Of a stretch of DNA of 64,000 nucleotides, positions 1 through 13,800 are shown piece by piece. The stretch's first letter is position 1; each line of letters begins with the position of its first letter. The notes under the pieces are model-generated. The model ran no database searches. It was given only the letters and a program-made list of their open reading frames with translations, and was not told the origin of the DNA. Location of the stretch: NCBI RefSeq assembly GCF_001640805.2, contig NC_066833.1:11723344-11787343 (forward strand), written 5' to 3'. The position numbers were made by a program, and so were the translations under genes. The DNA is from Lates calcarifer (lineage: Eukaryota; Chordata; Actinopteri; Centropomidae).

Positions 1-398
1 CAGCAAATCACTGTGGTCAAGCAAGCAATGGACAAGAGAGAAGTGTCCTTTTTACAACAATCCCTACGTTGAAAACCTTTTAAGGAACCTTTGTGAGATG
101 AGAGCTGCTGTTGTTCCTACAATCATGATTTTAATTTCTATTTTTTGCAACTGCTTCACATTAAAAGCTTTCTTTTGGTGAACCACTAAAAGGCATTATA
201 TTTGAAGCTTTTGTAAGAAGTGCTGACTAACTCAACCACTTCAACTGGTGAGTGATATCTAGATTGGGACACTGGCTAAATAAATAAAGTGAACTAATTA
301 GACTAACTAGACTAAGAAAACCCCTACTTCTCTTTCTGTTATGGTCAACTTGAACCCATAGAAGTTATTAAGTTGTTAATAAGGGTGTGCGGACTCAC
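1..398 (-). other. ralb intron (start of the intron after the first coding exon)
   Basis: This is the beginning of the ralb intron on the minus strand, starting with the GTGAGT donor at 398-393. It is AT-rich and I see no exon in it. The next ralb exon is not in the window. Confidence 0.75.
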
Positions 399-512
399 CT
401 CATCATACATGAACTGCAGGGTGAGGGCTGACTTCCCCACACCTCCACTGCCCACCATTATCACCTTGTGTAGTGCCAGAGAGCTCTGGTTTTTACTTTT
501 ACCGGTAGCCAT
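399..512 (-). CDS. ralb: Ral small GTPase, first coding exon (ralb-like), partial
   Basis: This exon encodes the first 38 residues of a Ral GTPase, a Ras-family switch that binds the exocyst and RalBP1 and acts at the plasma membrane in vesicle delivery and signalling. The start codon is at 510-512. The reading contains the P-loop GSGGVGKS (residues 21-28) and the Ral block [10 protein letters not shown]. It ends FMYDE and is followed at once by a GTGAGT donor at 398-393. The variable N-terminus reads KSKNQSS, closer to RALB (KSKGQSS) than to RALA (KPKGQNS) as I remember them, so I favour ralb; a fish duplicate is possible. The effector loop, the other G motifs and the C-terminal prenylation box must lie below position 1, outside the window. 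The likely acceptor is an AG just upstream of 524 (minus strand), after a (TG)n-rich tract. Family membership is near certain; the paralogue is an inference. Confidence 0.93.
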
Positions 513-548
513 CACTGGATTCTCCTTTGTGTCTCTCTCACACCTTCT

Positions 549-585
549 CACACACACATACACACACACGCAAGCACACACACAC
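549..585. repeat. (CA)n microsatellite beside the ralb acceptor
   Basis: An interrupted CA repeat. On the minus strand it reads as (TG)n and lies 25-60 nt upstream of the first ralb coding exon, so it probably forms part of the acceptor's pyrimidine or U/G tract. Confidence 0.85.
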
Positions 586-599
586 TTCTATGCACCCCA

Positions 600-3500
600 A
601 CACTCCCTGACACAACCTGTGAATGACAAAAGTGGAAACAGTAAATAAACAACATACACAGAACGGAAGTGTGGGGACAAGTGCAGGGACAGATGGCAGT
701 TGTTACTTAACAGCTTTCTCTGTGACAGTAACTTGCTGTGCCAAGGCACTAGGCTTTGTTCCAACAAGTCTTGAATCCTAACCCCTATTAAAGTGCCAAA
801 TAGCCTACTCATGATTCCTAGAACTTTATAAAGTTCGCCATCAAAAGGTCATTGCAGCTGATCAGTAGTAATGAAGCTATCATTCTACACTGCAAGACGG
901 CATTTAGGGATGCATTAAAACAGGGCATTATGTGCTAAACTCAGAAGATAGACGTCACTGGTCATCCATTTGCTTTATAATGGCCCTGCCCTCAGAGGGT
1001 GAAAGCTCAGAGTCAATTGCTTTTGCCTGACTTCGCAATATCTTCTATCTCTGTCGGACACAACTTCCAACAGAGTGCAAACTGACTATGCTGTAAATAC
1101 CTGCCTGTCATGTCTTGACTTGGGTGGACAGGAAATGATTGTATCAAGAATGTCACATGTGCACTGTCTGAGAAATTGGACATCATAGGTCTTTGTGCAG
1201 TCATCCACTGAATGTGGATTTGAACTCATCTAACACTCACCCTGCTAATCTGATTTGGCACCCTCAATCTACTACCTCTTCACCAAGATGGAGAAGGAGC
1301 TCAGTGATCACCATTTTTACAGTAATGGTAATGTCATACCTGTTTTGCAATTTTCAACTCCCTGAAACAGATATAACCCAAAGGTATTGGCCTGTTCCTA
1401 CTGCTTAAGAACTTGTTGTCACTATGATTTGATTACCATGATGTCTAATTTTCTTTACAGTTTCTTCTTCATAATAGGCTATTTCTATTTAATTGTGACA
1501 GTTACTAGCCAGAATTGTAAAGTTGAATTTCTTGCTGACTTTTCTGTTCAAACTTGTGTGATGACTTAAGGAAGCACATAACCTTATTTTGATATTTACA
1601 AAAAACTGCTGTCAACTGAGGTAACTCTGTGACACACTAGTTAGTATTTTAAAACTCAAGTATTTGAGGGTCCACCTGCTTTAGTAAATTATCTGTTATA
1701 CAGAATGTACTGCATGTTTCTTGCATATAGGCAGTCAGTAGCACACATCACCACTGACTGCAGACCATCACAATTTCTGTTAGCTCAATTTGTGATAAAT
1801 AGAACTATGATCTTATTGCAAAGCAATGAAGAATATTTATGGCTGTATCAGTTGATATTACCATAAAAATGATTTGATATTGGCAAAAACTTCAATCCAA
1901 GCATCCCTGCTTTGACTGTAATGGCACACTGTATTAAAACGGTCATTGAAACAGCCACTGATGGCAGTTTTAATGATTGTTTAATCCTTTAGAGACGGGC
2001 TCTGGCATTTTGCCTTTTACTGTAATCGTTGATAGCTGTAAGTCAATGACAAAAAATGTGACAAGAGGGAAATCCTGTACTTCTTTCTCGTAGGATGTAT
2101 CCTGACCGAATGAGACAGTCTTGAGGAGATCAACCAAATAGCCAATATCCTGTGTTCGTAGTATGCAATAGAAATCAAAGACCATCAGGTCTGCCTGTTG
2201 ACACAATTCTGCTTCCCTCTGTCTGTATTTTTAGGTGTTAAGACTAACTGTTGATATCCAGGCTCCATCCTTGGCAATCCTGCTGGATAGGTCAACAATC
2301 AGCAACCATTGTAAGCCAATGCCCAGCTGTACACTCATCTTATTACCAACCTTGCATTCTAAAGTCATCTTGAGCTGATAACCAATGGAGCCAGAGGTGA
2401 TTTGTGTTTTTCTGGGGATTTTTTGTGTTTTCACTACAAATGTAATGAAAATGTAACAATTCCACAGTAGCCCATGAAAACAGCTAAAAGCCCTGTAGGA
2501 TTTCCATAGCTGCTTAAGATTTCCACATAAGCACTGCAAAATCCTGTGTGAAAATAGAAATTATTTGGGATGTGCACTTGTGCATGTGGCCATTTACTGC
2601 AACATTTTCTTGCATTGTCCAAAAGCAGACCATGCGATTTGCATCAAACAAACCCCCCCTTCAGTATGCCAAAGATATAGCATGACGGCTATGGTTGCTG
2701 AGGATGTGGAATCATGGTTCCACTCTCTCTGACCAGGAAGTTAAGTCTGACCTGTGCTCTTCCTGTCTTTGTTATCAGTAACCAGCCCAGTGAAAGGGCT
2801 TATAGGAAGGATATCCACACAAACATACACACACAATGACACACCCCCTGAAAGGACCAATTCAAATCTTATGCATAGGGGTCATCATTTAAATAATTCA
2901 CTTTTTGTAACCCAATTTCCTATGTGCATGTACACACAGACTCCAGTGCTACAAACAAAGCAATCACATTTAATAAACTGGATTAAAGAAAAAAAAAAAA
3001 AAACCTTAACACAAGAAAGTGCTTACTGCAGACTTTCCAAAGGAAGTTCTGGCATTTGGGGGTGGAGGAGGTTCTGCCATATTTCCACCAGCTGCAGTTC
3101 AACACAAGTTGCAAGCAAGGTTAAAATCAGGGGACACTGGCAATAGAAGAATTAATATTTAGTCCTGTCCCAGATATGGAACTGCACTCTGTTTCATACT
3201 GGTCCTTTTCAGGAGATGTTGGGTTATGGAGAGGGAGGGGTACAGCCAAACAGACCACTCTGGTTGCTAAGCTCTTAAAATATAGATGACACCAGCACTG
3301 TCTGGGCTTCAGGAATTCATTAAGATTCCCATTGGAGAATAGGCCAGTGTTCCTTCCCTGCTCATCTTAACACTTTGGCAGGGATGCATCAAGGTTTGCC
3401 AGCACTCACACTGATGCTTATAAAAGATTACAGCAAATAGACAGAGCTAAAGAACCCATGTTGATGCTACCAGGCCATTCTCTCACCAATTATGTTCTTT

Positions 3501-6500
3501 TCTATGTATGCTTTGATTGATTGGGCACTGATCAAAAACAGCTGACATAATATTATAAATTATTTTATAATTTAATCAGCTGATTCTGAAGGAATGAAAA
3601 TGCTGACTCGTGGATGTATAATGGACATATCCCTTTTTTCATAAGCTCATGTGAAGAGTAGCACTCTCTCTTTCCTTAGGTATTATCTGTAACTGAACTC
3701 TTTTTCACAAGTGCAGAAGCTTTGAGTTTAACTGGTACAAACAAACCAAGTGCTATTGTAGTGATGGTCTAATTCAACATCATGTAGTGAGATGCCTGGA
3801 TTCCACTCTGGCAGAAGCAAAATTAGTGAATTTAAGTGCATTTGGAAACTCAAGATATCTGAGCCATGGCTGCAGAGAAACTGATGACTCTCGTTCCCTC
3901 TCTGCATTCCAGAGGTCACTGGGGTGAGGGGATTTCCTCTCCCCATCTAATGGACAAAACAGAACCTTTTCTGGCCCAATAACAAGTCTCTAAATTCCAA
4001 AAAGCTGACAAAGAGATTAGCTCAGTGTAGCCATTTCTCTCATCATCGGTACTGGTCAACTGAGTCAACCAAGACACTCTGAGATGGCCTCATGTTGAAA
4101 CACAGTGGTGTAGCAGTGATGTTTTGTGAATATTCAACAGATGTTACAGGATGTGATATCGTTTGAAGGGAGAAAACTATTCCTCTCAAAAATGTCATCA
4201 TATTCAACCAGCCCCTCTCACTAATACCTGAAAATGGTCTTCTGCTCAATCCCCTGTGAAGGGGGAGCTGAACCCTTGCATTCTGGACACCTACCTATTT
4301 ACATGGTCATAATTACATCTTGCTGTGGCCAAAAAAAATATATCCTAGTCACCACAGTCAGGAGGTGTGTGTAAGAATAGATTTTCCTAAAAACACAACA
4401 ACTGGGATTCAAGATCCTAAAGTTTGTTTATCACACAGCAACCAACAACGCTTAATTTAACAGCAAATGACAGTGGAGTCAGAGCAGAAACATATTTAGT
4501 CAAGGAGACACAGCAGTTATCATGGTCATAGCCAGTGAAGATCAGAAAGTGATTTGGCTTAAAAGACAGTATACAACAGCACCCACGGTGCATACTAACA
4601 ACTCTTGGCCAGTGGAGTGCACAGAGGAGCCTTTGATGAAACCGGGCAGCTAAATCCTCTCTGTGCTACAATCCTTCCTACTTCAGCAACTCTAAGTGGG
4701 CTGCATTTTCAAATACATTGCTATTCTAAACCTGTTTTCCTTTCTTATTCATGTGGAAATAATCATCGAGGTGCAAATGTAGTGCAGTGCTCACTGATCC
4801 CTCTTAATGTCAGAACAATGACTCATGCAAAACGCCACGCCATGTTGAGGTACTGTATATAGACAGCACATATATTATTACACAGACATATTGTGAGGAA
4901 TAATAAGGGTTTAGCCTGAGACACACACCAGATATATTTTCCAATTTTCTCTGAATATTATACAAACATTCATGCCTTTCCCATTACCTAAGCATTCCAC
5001 TGGACTGACTCACAGTGGATGGAAAGAAGAGTTCAGATCTCAGTATGCATTCACAGACAAATCTATTTGTTCCTGCTGAGTAACTCCCAGCTGCCCACTA
5101 CTTATCTCTAGCTTGCTATATTTTTTTTCCTTTGCCTGACAGAAAACACAACAGTACCACCTACACCATGCTGGGGGCCTGTAGTGCCATCATGGTTTAA
5201 AATTGGCAGACTTGTAAACCATGACAGTACCACAGAAAAAAAATTGACCTAACTTCCCCCACTATCCCTCACAGCTCAGATGTGTTCATGGGGCCTAAAG
5301 TGCCTGTAAATCTCACTCCTAAATACTGAAGGCTACAGCTTAAATACAGTAGATGTGATAAGAAAGCAGAGGTGGTAAACTGTTCTGTGAAATCCAGCTG
5401 TCTCTGACACCAACTTACACATAAATGGGCACACAAGAATACATTTATGGGCTGAGACAACACTCTCACTGCATGGTGGTGAAATGATAGCCTTGTCTGA
5501 GAGAGAACAGAGAGCATTCGGAGTGCAGGTGTGTGGAGGAAAATAGAGGCTGAGTGGAGAGGTGAGAGAGATGACAGAGATTTCAAACCTCTCGACTCTG
5601 AACATATCCTCCACATACCCAAATTGTGTACCACACACTGCGGGGTATATATAGCAAATTCAAGTCTGTCAGGCTCTGGATATTAACATGACAATGTTGT
5701 GTTAGTATGCTGGTGACACTGCCAAATGACAAAAGATAGGCAAGCTGATTAACCTAACACAGCATAGGTTACTGCTCATCATTTTCCAACTGTGCTAGGT
5801 TTGAACACAGATTTCCTACTTTCAAGGGACTGCTACTCTAATTTAATTTCACATTAGAAATAAACTTGATACATGCTTTAAATAGGTACATCATCACAGT
5901 ACAGCTGGAATGATTACTCAAAGGAAATGAAGTGATTCAAGTGATAAAAACCCCTCAAGCACAAAACTCTGTTTCATCATTAAACTTTTGAGAACATTTC
6001 AGTTTGAAAGCAGCCATGTTGCTATGCTAGCCACTGCTCTGGACCTTCTTTATAGGAGCAGTATTTAGCTGTGGCTAACCCTGCTAGCTTAGCTACCACA
6101 AAGATATTAGTCTACAGTTAAACTGTCCATCCATCTAGAGTCACTGCGACACTGCGTGCACCACCATATGGATATGATGTAGTTAAGATGATTATAGCAT
6201 CAACCTGCTCCATATTTTCTCTTCCCATTGAATAATCTTACCATTATAAAATAATACAGGAGAAAAGGTAAGTAGCCACAACAGACCAAAGTAACCACAG
6301 GTCTTGTGCTCTCATGGTATATCTGGCATTTGTTTGTGGCTCTTTTGGCTGTGATGCATACTTTTTTTTTTTTTTTTAACATTTCTAACTGAGATGAAGA
6401 GGCCCTTTGGTACTGAATGCCAGCAGTGGGTTAAGCGGAATTGATACATCAAACAAACAAACAAAAAACAAAACCCCCAAAAAGTTGAGTTATTATTGTG

Positions 6501-9500
6501 TTCTGCAAATGAATATTTGCATAACTTGTTCCTCTTCCTTTGATGGAAAAAGAATGCACTTGATCCCATACACACAGCAATCACATCCACTGCATTTATG
6601 CTAGTATGTCAAGTTGGCTGCCTTGGGGGAAGAAAAATCACTCCACTCTTTAGGTAATGAATTCCCCTGTGAGGAAAAAAAAATGTGTAATTGTCTAATT
6701 CACAGATCTTAGAGAGGACTTGGGGAATTACCAATAATAACGCATTTGCAATCAGCAAAACATTTAGTAAAACTTTTAAAGAGCAATAGACAATAGGAAG
6801 ATTCATTTTTTCATAATTTTACACTTAACAAGCAAATAAAAATGGTCCTTTGTACAAGCATTGTGAAATGGAGCCTATATTCTATAGTATGACAGCTCCC
6901 TGTGTATTCAGCACCCTGCACAAAATGATCTTTTAATTCCTCAAGCATGGTTCATATAGTAATTAACTGAGAGTCACACAGAATATATAAACCTCCCTTC
7001 TTCCCTACTGACAGAGAGCAGACAATTGATGGCAGTTTGGTATGCACTTATCTATATCACCATCTCCTGCACATAATCACTCACTTTACAAGTCCTGTAA
7101 AAAAATGCCTTGCACTGGACTTTCCGCCCTTGCCCTCCACTTCCACTGCCAACATCATTACCAGAAGGTTTTCAGACTCCAGAGCTATTACTGAGAACCC
7201 TGGTCATTCGGGAACCTCATCAGAAAATGGAAAACTGATCAAAAAAGCAGTTGGAGCCCTGTGATATAAGACAATTAGGTTGTTTCCAAAACAAAGGAAA
7301 TTAAGCCTTGCAGAAAATGTTTGTCATAATCTGATAAGTTACAGTGAAAAGAACAACAAGAAAATCAGTTGAATTGAGATGAAGACATGGTCAGAGAACA
7401 AATAAACAACCAGACAGTCTTGAGAGAGAAAAGAGGAGGAATGCGGGGCCAGTACAGCTTCATTCACAGGACCTGCTATAGGTCTACAACTGTGCAGAAA
7501 GCTGTACTTTGCCAGAATTAGACAAAAGCCAGCTGTGTTGTTGTTTGCATGCTGTCAGCACTGGTCAATGCCGATCAAGGCACTGACCTATTGCATTAGT
7601 CTGGGTTTCACAGGAGAGTTTTTACTTCCTGTGATGGTCAAAATGTTGTTGAAGGCTTTTTCCTGAAAACTCTGAAACAGCAGTCTGTAAAATAAATAAT
7701 TAGAGAATATATAAAGAATACCACCCATCAATAGCTCCAAAACAAAACCATCCGCATCAGCTTTTAAAAATCTGGAGCCCTAAAAGACTGCCAAACAAAT
7801 CCTGAATTTGTTTCCCTGAAAATGTTGTGCTGAAATCAGCATTTCAGTCACAAGTTGTTTACGAGGGGCTGACTACATGTCATTCCAGACGTGTTGATGG
7901 TGATGTGTCTGACTTGAACCTGACTCACAGGTTTAACCATCCAACAAACTTCAGCTAGGGATACAAAAGATGACTTTTTCAGACTCTGAAATGTGAGAGA
8001 CCTCACTCACAACAGCTATGTTCACTAATCTTCCTCAGATGGTTAAGAAGTTAAGAGAAAGTCTTGGCACTATGCACTGCAGAGTGATGTTCAACTTCTA
8101 CTCTGAGATCTCACTCATACTGACAACATCCTCCAAGGTTTTTAACCATCTGCTAGTTCAGTGTACACTGTCGTACAACAACTGTAATCTTGTAAAGACT
8201 ACTACTTATATTCTTATTTTTCATAATATCATTATTCAGATATAACAATTACAAGTTGTTAGTTTAAAAAACACAAATGATTGGCAATGAAAGTAAAAAT
8301 TTAAATTGTGGCAACTAATCATGGTTGTCTCTTGTTTCAACAAACATGAGAGAGCTCTGATAACTTTGAGTCTTCACTTATGATTCATTACAAAGAGAAA
8401 AAGTTCTGTGAACTTGGGTTCTTGAGTTTGTGAATGTGGGAAAAACTAATTTCTTGAGTCAATATTTGTGATAATATACACTAATATATTCCTCTGACTT
8501 GGAACAAGTTAACAGCAATCAAAATTCTGAGTTGGATAAACTCAAAGCCTAAACCTATTAAGAATGATGCTGAAGTTTGTTGCCTTGAAATTCAGAATTT
8601 TCTCAACTGTTTCTTTTTTTTTAAACAGTGTATTAACTCTGATTGAGAGTGAGCATGATTTATTATGTTTTGCAGAGTAAACTTACTGTGAGCAACACTG
8701 GTCTCATGCATGCACCTGCCAATGGTTGTTTGCTATGTGTAATCAGCAGGCACATAAGTGAACGGTCATGTATACGCCCCAATGAATAGTGTCACACATC
8801 AAACAAGTCGCTGAGGGTCTCAGATGCAGTAGCAGAGCTTGGCTCTTATTAGCTATAGAGGGTGTAACCGGAGAGTAAATATTTACCTCGGACTCCACCA
8901 CGAGACGCACTATGATTGATTCAAGCATGTTTATTCCTACTCAGCAGGTCTTTAAGAGGCCCCTAGAGGATCGGTGGTTTCAATGAATAATCTTTACAAA
9001 TCTCATACAAGACAATGTGAGAATAATCAAGCAGTAATCCTGACACATATTACCACTTTTACCGTGTCATTTTAATAAACCGCAGCCTCACTATGTATTT
9101 GATTTTCATTGACAAGCATTTATAATAGCACTTACCCACACCCTCTGAGAGAATCGGCTACACAATAAATTGAGTAGGTTACTGTTTATTATCAAGCAAT
9201 CCCCTCTCAGTTTTAGGGGAGGCCAGACAGGCCAAGATACTTGTCAAGGGAATTACCAGCTAATGCCTCTGTATTACAAAGTCTGTCAACAACAAACAAG
9301 CTTTACTCATGGATAACACAGGATGTTGATGTATAGCTCTCAACAAGTGAAATCCAACAAGCACTGACTAAGTAATCAATTACTCTCTCACTGCACTTAT
9401 CAAATAAATGACAAATCTAGAGCGGGTCACATCCCTACTGCATCACTGAACAACAAATTCCTATATTTATTCAGTGAAGACTACAGAGAAAAAAAATCAT

Positions 9501-10471
9501 GAAACTGTATGTTTACATTTTTTTTGAGTTGTTTAATCTATGCCTTTTTCACTCTCACACACAAAAATAAAAAGAATTAAAAGAGCTTATATTATAATGA
9601 GATGGAACATTTGTTTTGCCACCATTATCCTCAACCCCCTCAATCTGCCTCTTAAAAAAAGAGCTGATAAGAATTGAAAACGTTACCCCCATCTAAAAAA
9701 TGGAGCATCAGTAAACACAAAAGTCACTGCTCAACACAAAGAGATGTTTATCTTTCATTACAGTATGCTGTATATATAAACATTCTTCACGGACAGTTGA
9801 CAAAATCACCCCCACGTTTATATTTCTGCACTACTTTGACCTCTCTGTATTTTGACACATTGGGCAAAATTAAGTGATACATGTCTTAATGGTATGGAGG
9901 GAAAAACACTATTACCTATACACTTCCTGCACACTGTAATTATTGTTATTACAGAAACTGGCCGTTTTGCTGACAGCAAGGATTACACAAACCCTAGCTG
10001 AAGAAACCTTGAGCCAGCTTGGGTGTGTCATCTCAGAAAGAAAACTTTTCAGCACAAACCAGTCGGAGTAATCCTCCTCAAATACACACTACAACAGTTC
10101 CTTTGAACAACTAATCAAGCGTAACATCATCTTAACTAAACCCTGCGATAACGGTAAAGTTACACCTGTTAAACACACACCGTAGGCTAACTCAATTTTT
10201 GACTTTACACTGGCGTTGCAAGCTAACGACAGTGAGTAACGGCAGCTGACCATCACCACAAAACCTCATAAACACGGACTTTGACTGTGACTACCGTTAC
10301 CGCTAAACAACGTACCACGGCACCACGACGTTAGTTAAATGAATAACGACACATTCAAACATATTCGTTCATATCTTCATTAAACTGACGTTGCAGCCAC
10401 AAACAATACAAAACTCCACATCAGTGAGGCTAACAGTGACTGGCGGCTAACCTAACGTAACGATAACTTAC
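600..10471 (-). other. probable ralb intron 1, no exon recognised
   Basis: About 10 kb between the candidate non-coding exon at 10472 and the first coding exon. Open frames here are short (up to about 120 codons, for example 5269-5634), match nothing I recognise and lack coherent splice structure. Simple sequence includes an A run near 2989-3003 and a T run at 6361-6378. I see no recognisable transposon, tRNA or other gene. Confidence 0.55.
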
Positions 10472-10870
10472 CATCAACATGACGTCTTAGGTTGTAATCT
10501 TTTAACACAGGCACAATTAACAGCTAACTAAACTAAAATACTAACACGAAAATACATTTGAACTAGTCAGTTAAAACCAAGACGAAATGGAAATTTAACG
10601 GCACCAATTGTATCATAAGCGGTCACCCTCTGGTCCACTAGTCGCTTGTTCTTCCTTAAAACAGGTGTGGTTTCTTTTTATCTTTTACTCCCTAAATGCC
10701 TTGTTAATAAACACCCACTTATCCCACTCCATTAAGACGTTTCTGAAACCTTACCAAAGGAAGATTCGTTTTACTGCCCTCGGTTGATGCTATCTTGACA
10801 ACTGCATTAATAGAGCATATCGAGGCATTGGCTCTCCTAATGCAAACCGCTCCAGTAACAAAAGCCCCAC
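10100..10870. promoter_or_regulatory. CpG-enriched zone, candidate ralb promoter
   Basis: This stretch has a raised density of CG dinucleotides (for example in 10250-10480) within otherwise CpG-poor, AT-rich DNA. It surrounds the candidate 5' exon ending at 10472. No clear TATA box could be assigned. The promoter role is inferred from composition and position only. Confidence 0.4.
10472..10700 (-). promoter_or_regulatory. ralb: candidate ralb 5' non-coding exon (donor at 10471); upstream edge not defined
   Basis: On the minus strand a perfect donor, GTAAGT, begins at 10471. The exon side ends with ATG TTG ATG at 10480-10472. Sequence from about 10100 to 10750 has far more CG dinucleotides than its surroundings, as expected near a promoter. 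Strand, donor quality and position upstream of the ralb coding exon make a 5' UTR exon likely. The 5' edge is a guess, and the exon could belong to an unrecognised transcript. Confidence 0.45.
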
Positions 10871-10899
10871 CTTCCGGATGTAAAAAACTACAGACGACA

Positions 10900-13800
10900 G
10901 GATGTGACGACTCGGTGTGTCAACATTTGGGATTTTCACTTTTTTTAACGTATGTCAATGACGAAAATTATTATACATACATTTATATATTATTTATAAA
11001 TCCCATATATTCTTTTTTCTTCATTTGTTCTCATGTGTATATACTATATTATAAATATGTATCATTATTGAGGGCTGCCAACTGCTTGCCAACTCGCCTC
11101 TCTCAATGACACAACTTAATCTTGCTAAAATAAATAAATAAATAGATGAAGTATTCCTTGCATGTCTGCTGACAACTATCATTAAGATTCAGATTTTTTT
11201 TTCACCTCCGTCTCCATCCAGCCATTGTCCAATGTCACTTTGACAGAAATTAATGCATCCTTGCTACTTACTGTGATTGTTTACAAATCTGATGCTACAT
11301 CTAGATTATTGTTTCTTATTAGCAATTAATATAGTGATTGTTTTCTTGGTCAATCAATAATTTGGTCTTTAAAATGTCAGCAAAGTCTGAAAAAATGATC
11401 ACAAGTTTCCAGTACCCATGGGGATGTTTCCAGTTGTCTTGTTTTGTCCCAAGAGTCCAAGGTTATTGAATTTGTATATTAGAAGACTAAGAAAACCAGA
11501 TTCATATTTGAGAAGCTGGAACCACAATACAGATATTGACAACCATTTTCAAAATTGTTGCAGCTTTTAACTTCTAAACTGAGGCATGTATCATTAAAGT
11601 GCAAAGAGATTTTAATATTGCACTGAAATTAATGGAAGTCATTGGATGCCATGAGTGGTACAATATACATTCACATTTCCAAAACTCTGTAGCAGTGGTT
11701 AGATGTGATGTTAAGTACAAGTAATCTGTACTAAACTGGATTAATGTAAAACCACTGTAAAATTATAGCTAAACCAATAAACCCTCATATTTGGTGAGAC
11801 ATTAACAGTTGTTAACCTATAATAGTCAGCTGGCGTCATTTTCATGAATCCCAATAAAATTGTGTGCACTCTTCTGCCCTAGATTAAATTTTCTAAAACA
11901 TCTGGGTCCAGTTGCCTCTTACAAATCATAACCAGTGAACATATAAAAATTGCCTGTATTTGTATATTGTATTTGTTTCTCAGATATAACTACAAAATAT
12001 GACAGAAGTCAACAGTGTATTATCCAACAATCGTATTTGAAAGGAGGGGTCAATGGCAGCTCCTATAAGAATACAGCACAATTTCTACAATACAGATATT
12101 ATTTTCACAGAATGTTACATTTAATTGTTTTTATTTTGCCTTAAAACATTTCTGTAGAGATGAGATCAACAGTAACACGGGCTCAGTTTTTAGTTCAAGG
12201 AAACTGAAAAGCCAAAGGCACTGTTATGATAATACTATGTCCTAGATTAAGTCCTATGAAAGTGAATCTTAAAATGGAACTTAGTAAAGCTCATGTAGTC
12301 TCCTGTACAGGCAATGCAATTTTTTATTGCAATGCTGTAATAGTGCACTCTGTGGCCCTGAATGAGAATAACTGAGTGTAGAAAATAAATGAGTGGGTGC
12401 TAATGGGACAACTGGGGGCTTTTTTAGGTCATATTTGTAGAGTTGAGTAAAAACTTGTCACTGTGCTCTCCCAACAGATTTTGGTAACACAGGTTTATAA
12501 GACCATTGGCCTCAAACATGAAAATAATATAAAGGTCTGCACATCCAGCATTCTTTTATTCACTTTATCTTCTTTCCATCTTAATTGCAGCAGGGGAATG
12601 GTGCTCATGCAGTGTGTTTCAGGTCTCAGCCCTCCAGTGTAAGGCACTGATGAAGGGCACTTTGTACTCTTTTTCATGCTCTAGAGGTTTTTTGCACATA
12701 TGTCCTTGAAGACAGAGAATGAAAGAACACAAAACACATTCTTTAGTTCAAGAATTGATGTTATATTTGCTCCCAGTGCGAATACACAAGAACTCCTTAC
12801 ATCTACACAAGGGAGAGCATGACCTATGTTACTTTATGAGGAAATTTCAGCACCATTCACAAATGCAATTGTAAGCAAAAAATCTGATAATGATGATATG
12901 ATGATATGATATTACATTACCAATTACTATACACAACAATAATATTGAACACATTAAATGCATCAGGATTAGTGTTTCCTCCTTGCCCAAGACAGATTTT
13001 TTTTTGTACGGTTTATATTCAGTGTCCCCCTCTGGCCTTGGTACACATTTATGCTTTTAATCATTGAGCTATTAGAGAACAGGCTGAGTAAGGAATGGCA
13101 TTACAAGTGCTTGATGTGCCAGGTTTGCCTCTTTGGATCCACTTTTCTTGTCTGAGTGGAGGTTATGGCGTGATGATTTCATACACATCTGAGTATAAAT
13201 GTTGAGAGTCCCTTAATCCAATGCCATGCAAAAGCTGAGACCTGAAATGTATATATGCTCTATTCCCCTGCTGCTATTAAGAAGGAAGGAGCATATTGGG
13301 AGTGAAGACCTTTGTATTCTTACAACTGTTTTGGGTCATATTATGCCCACAGGCCATAACTGATGCATTTGCAGAATCCCTGGAGAACCGCCCACTCCAA
13401 CAAATATATGTATAATTCCAGCGCTGAACACGACTGTATTTACAATTATATCCTATTAAATATCTCTTAGCTGACAGAGGGCGACAGACAGTGTCCCACA
13501 GTCAACTGGCTGCCCCAGCCAGATAATGATGCAGGCACTGAAAGTGTATGGCTGAAAAATACATCGCAGTAGAGCCATTGCAGACCAATCTACCAGACCT
13601 ACCAATCCTGAAAGTAGGTAGAGTTTTATAACTAGTACAGCAGATTATTTTTAGTCTGCAAGTTTATTACTGACAGCTACATTTTACATCTTATCACTGC
13701 TCACTAGCAACAAATTGTTTTATCTTCCTGAGCATCCTATCAATTTATAAGTGGCTAATGTTAGGTAAAAATGGGGCCAAGGAATGTAAACAGCTCTTAA

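Noticed and set aside
12588..12604. Short match to sequence in the last nepro exon (TTGCAGCAGGGGAATGG at both places)
   Set aside because: Too short, with no similarity on either side, so chance is enough.
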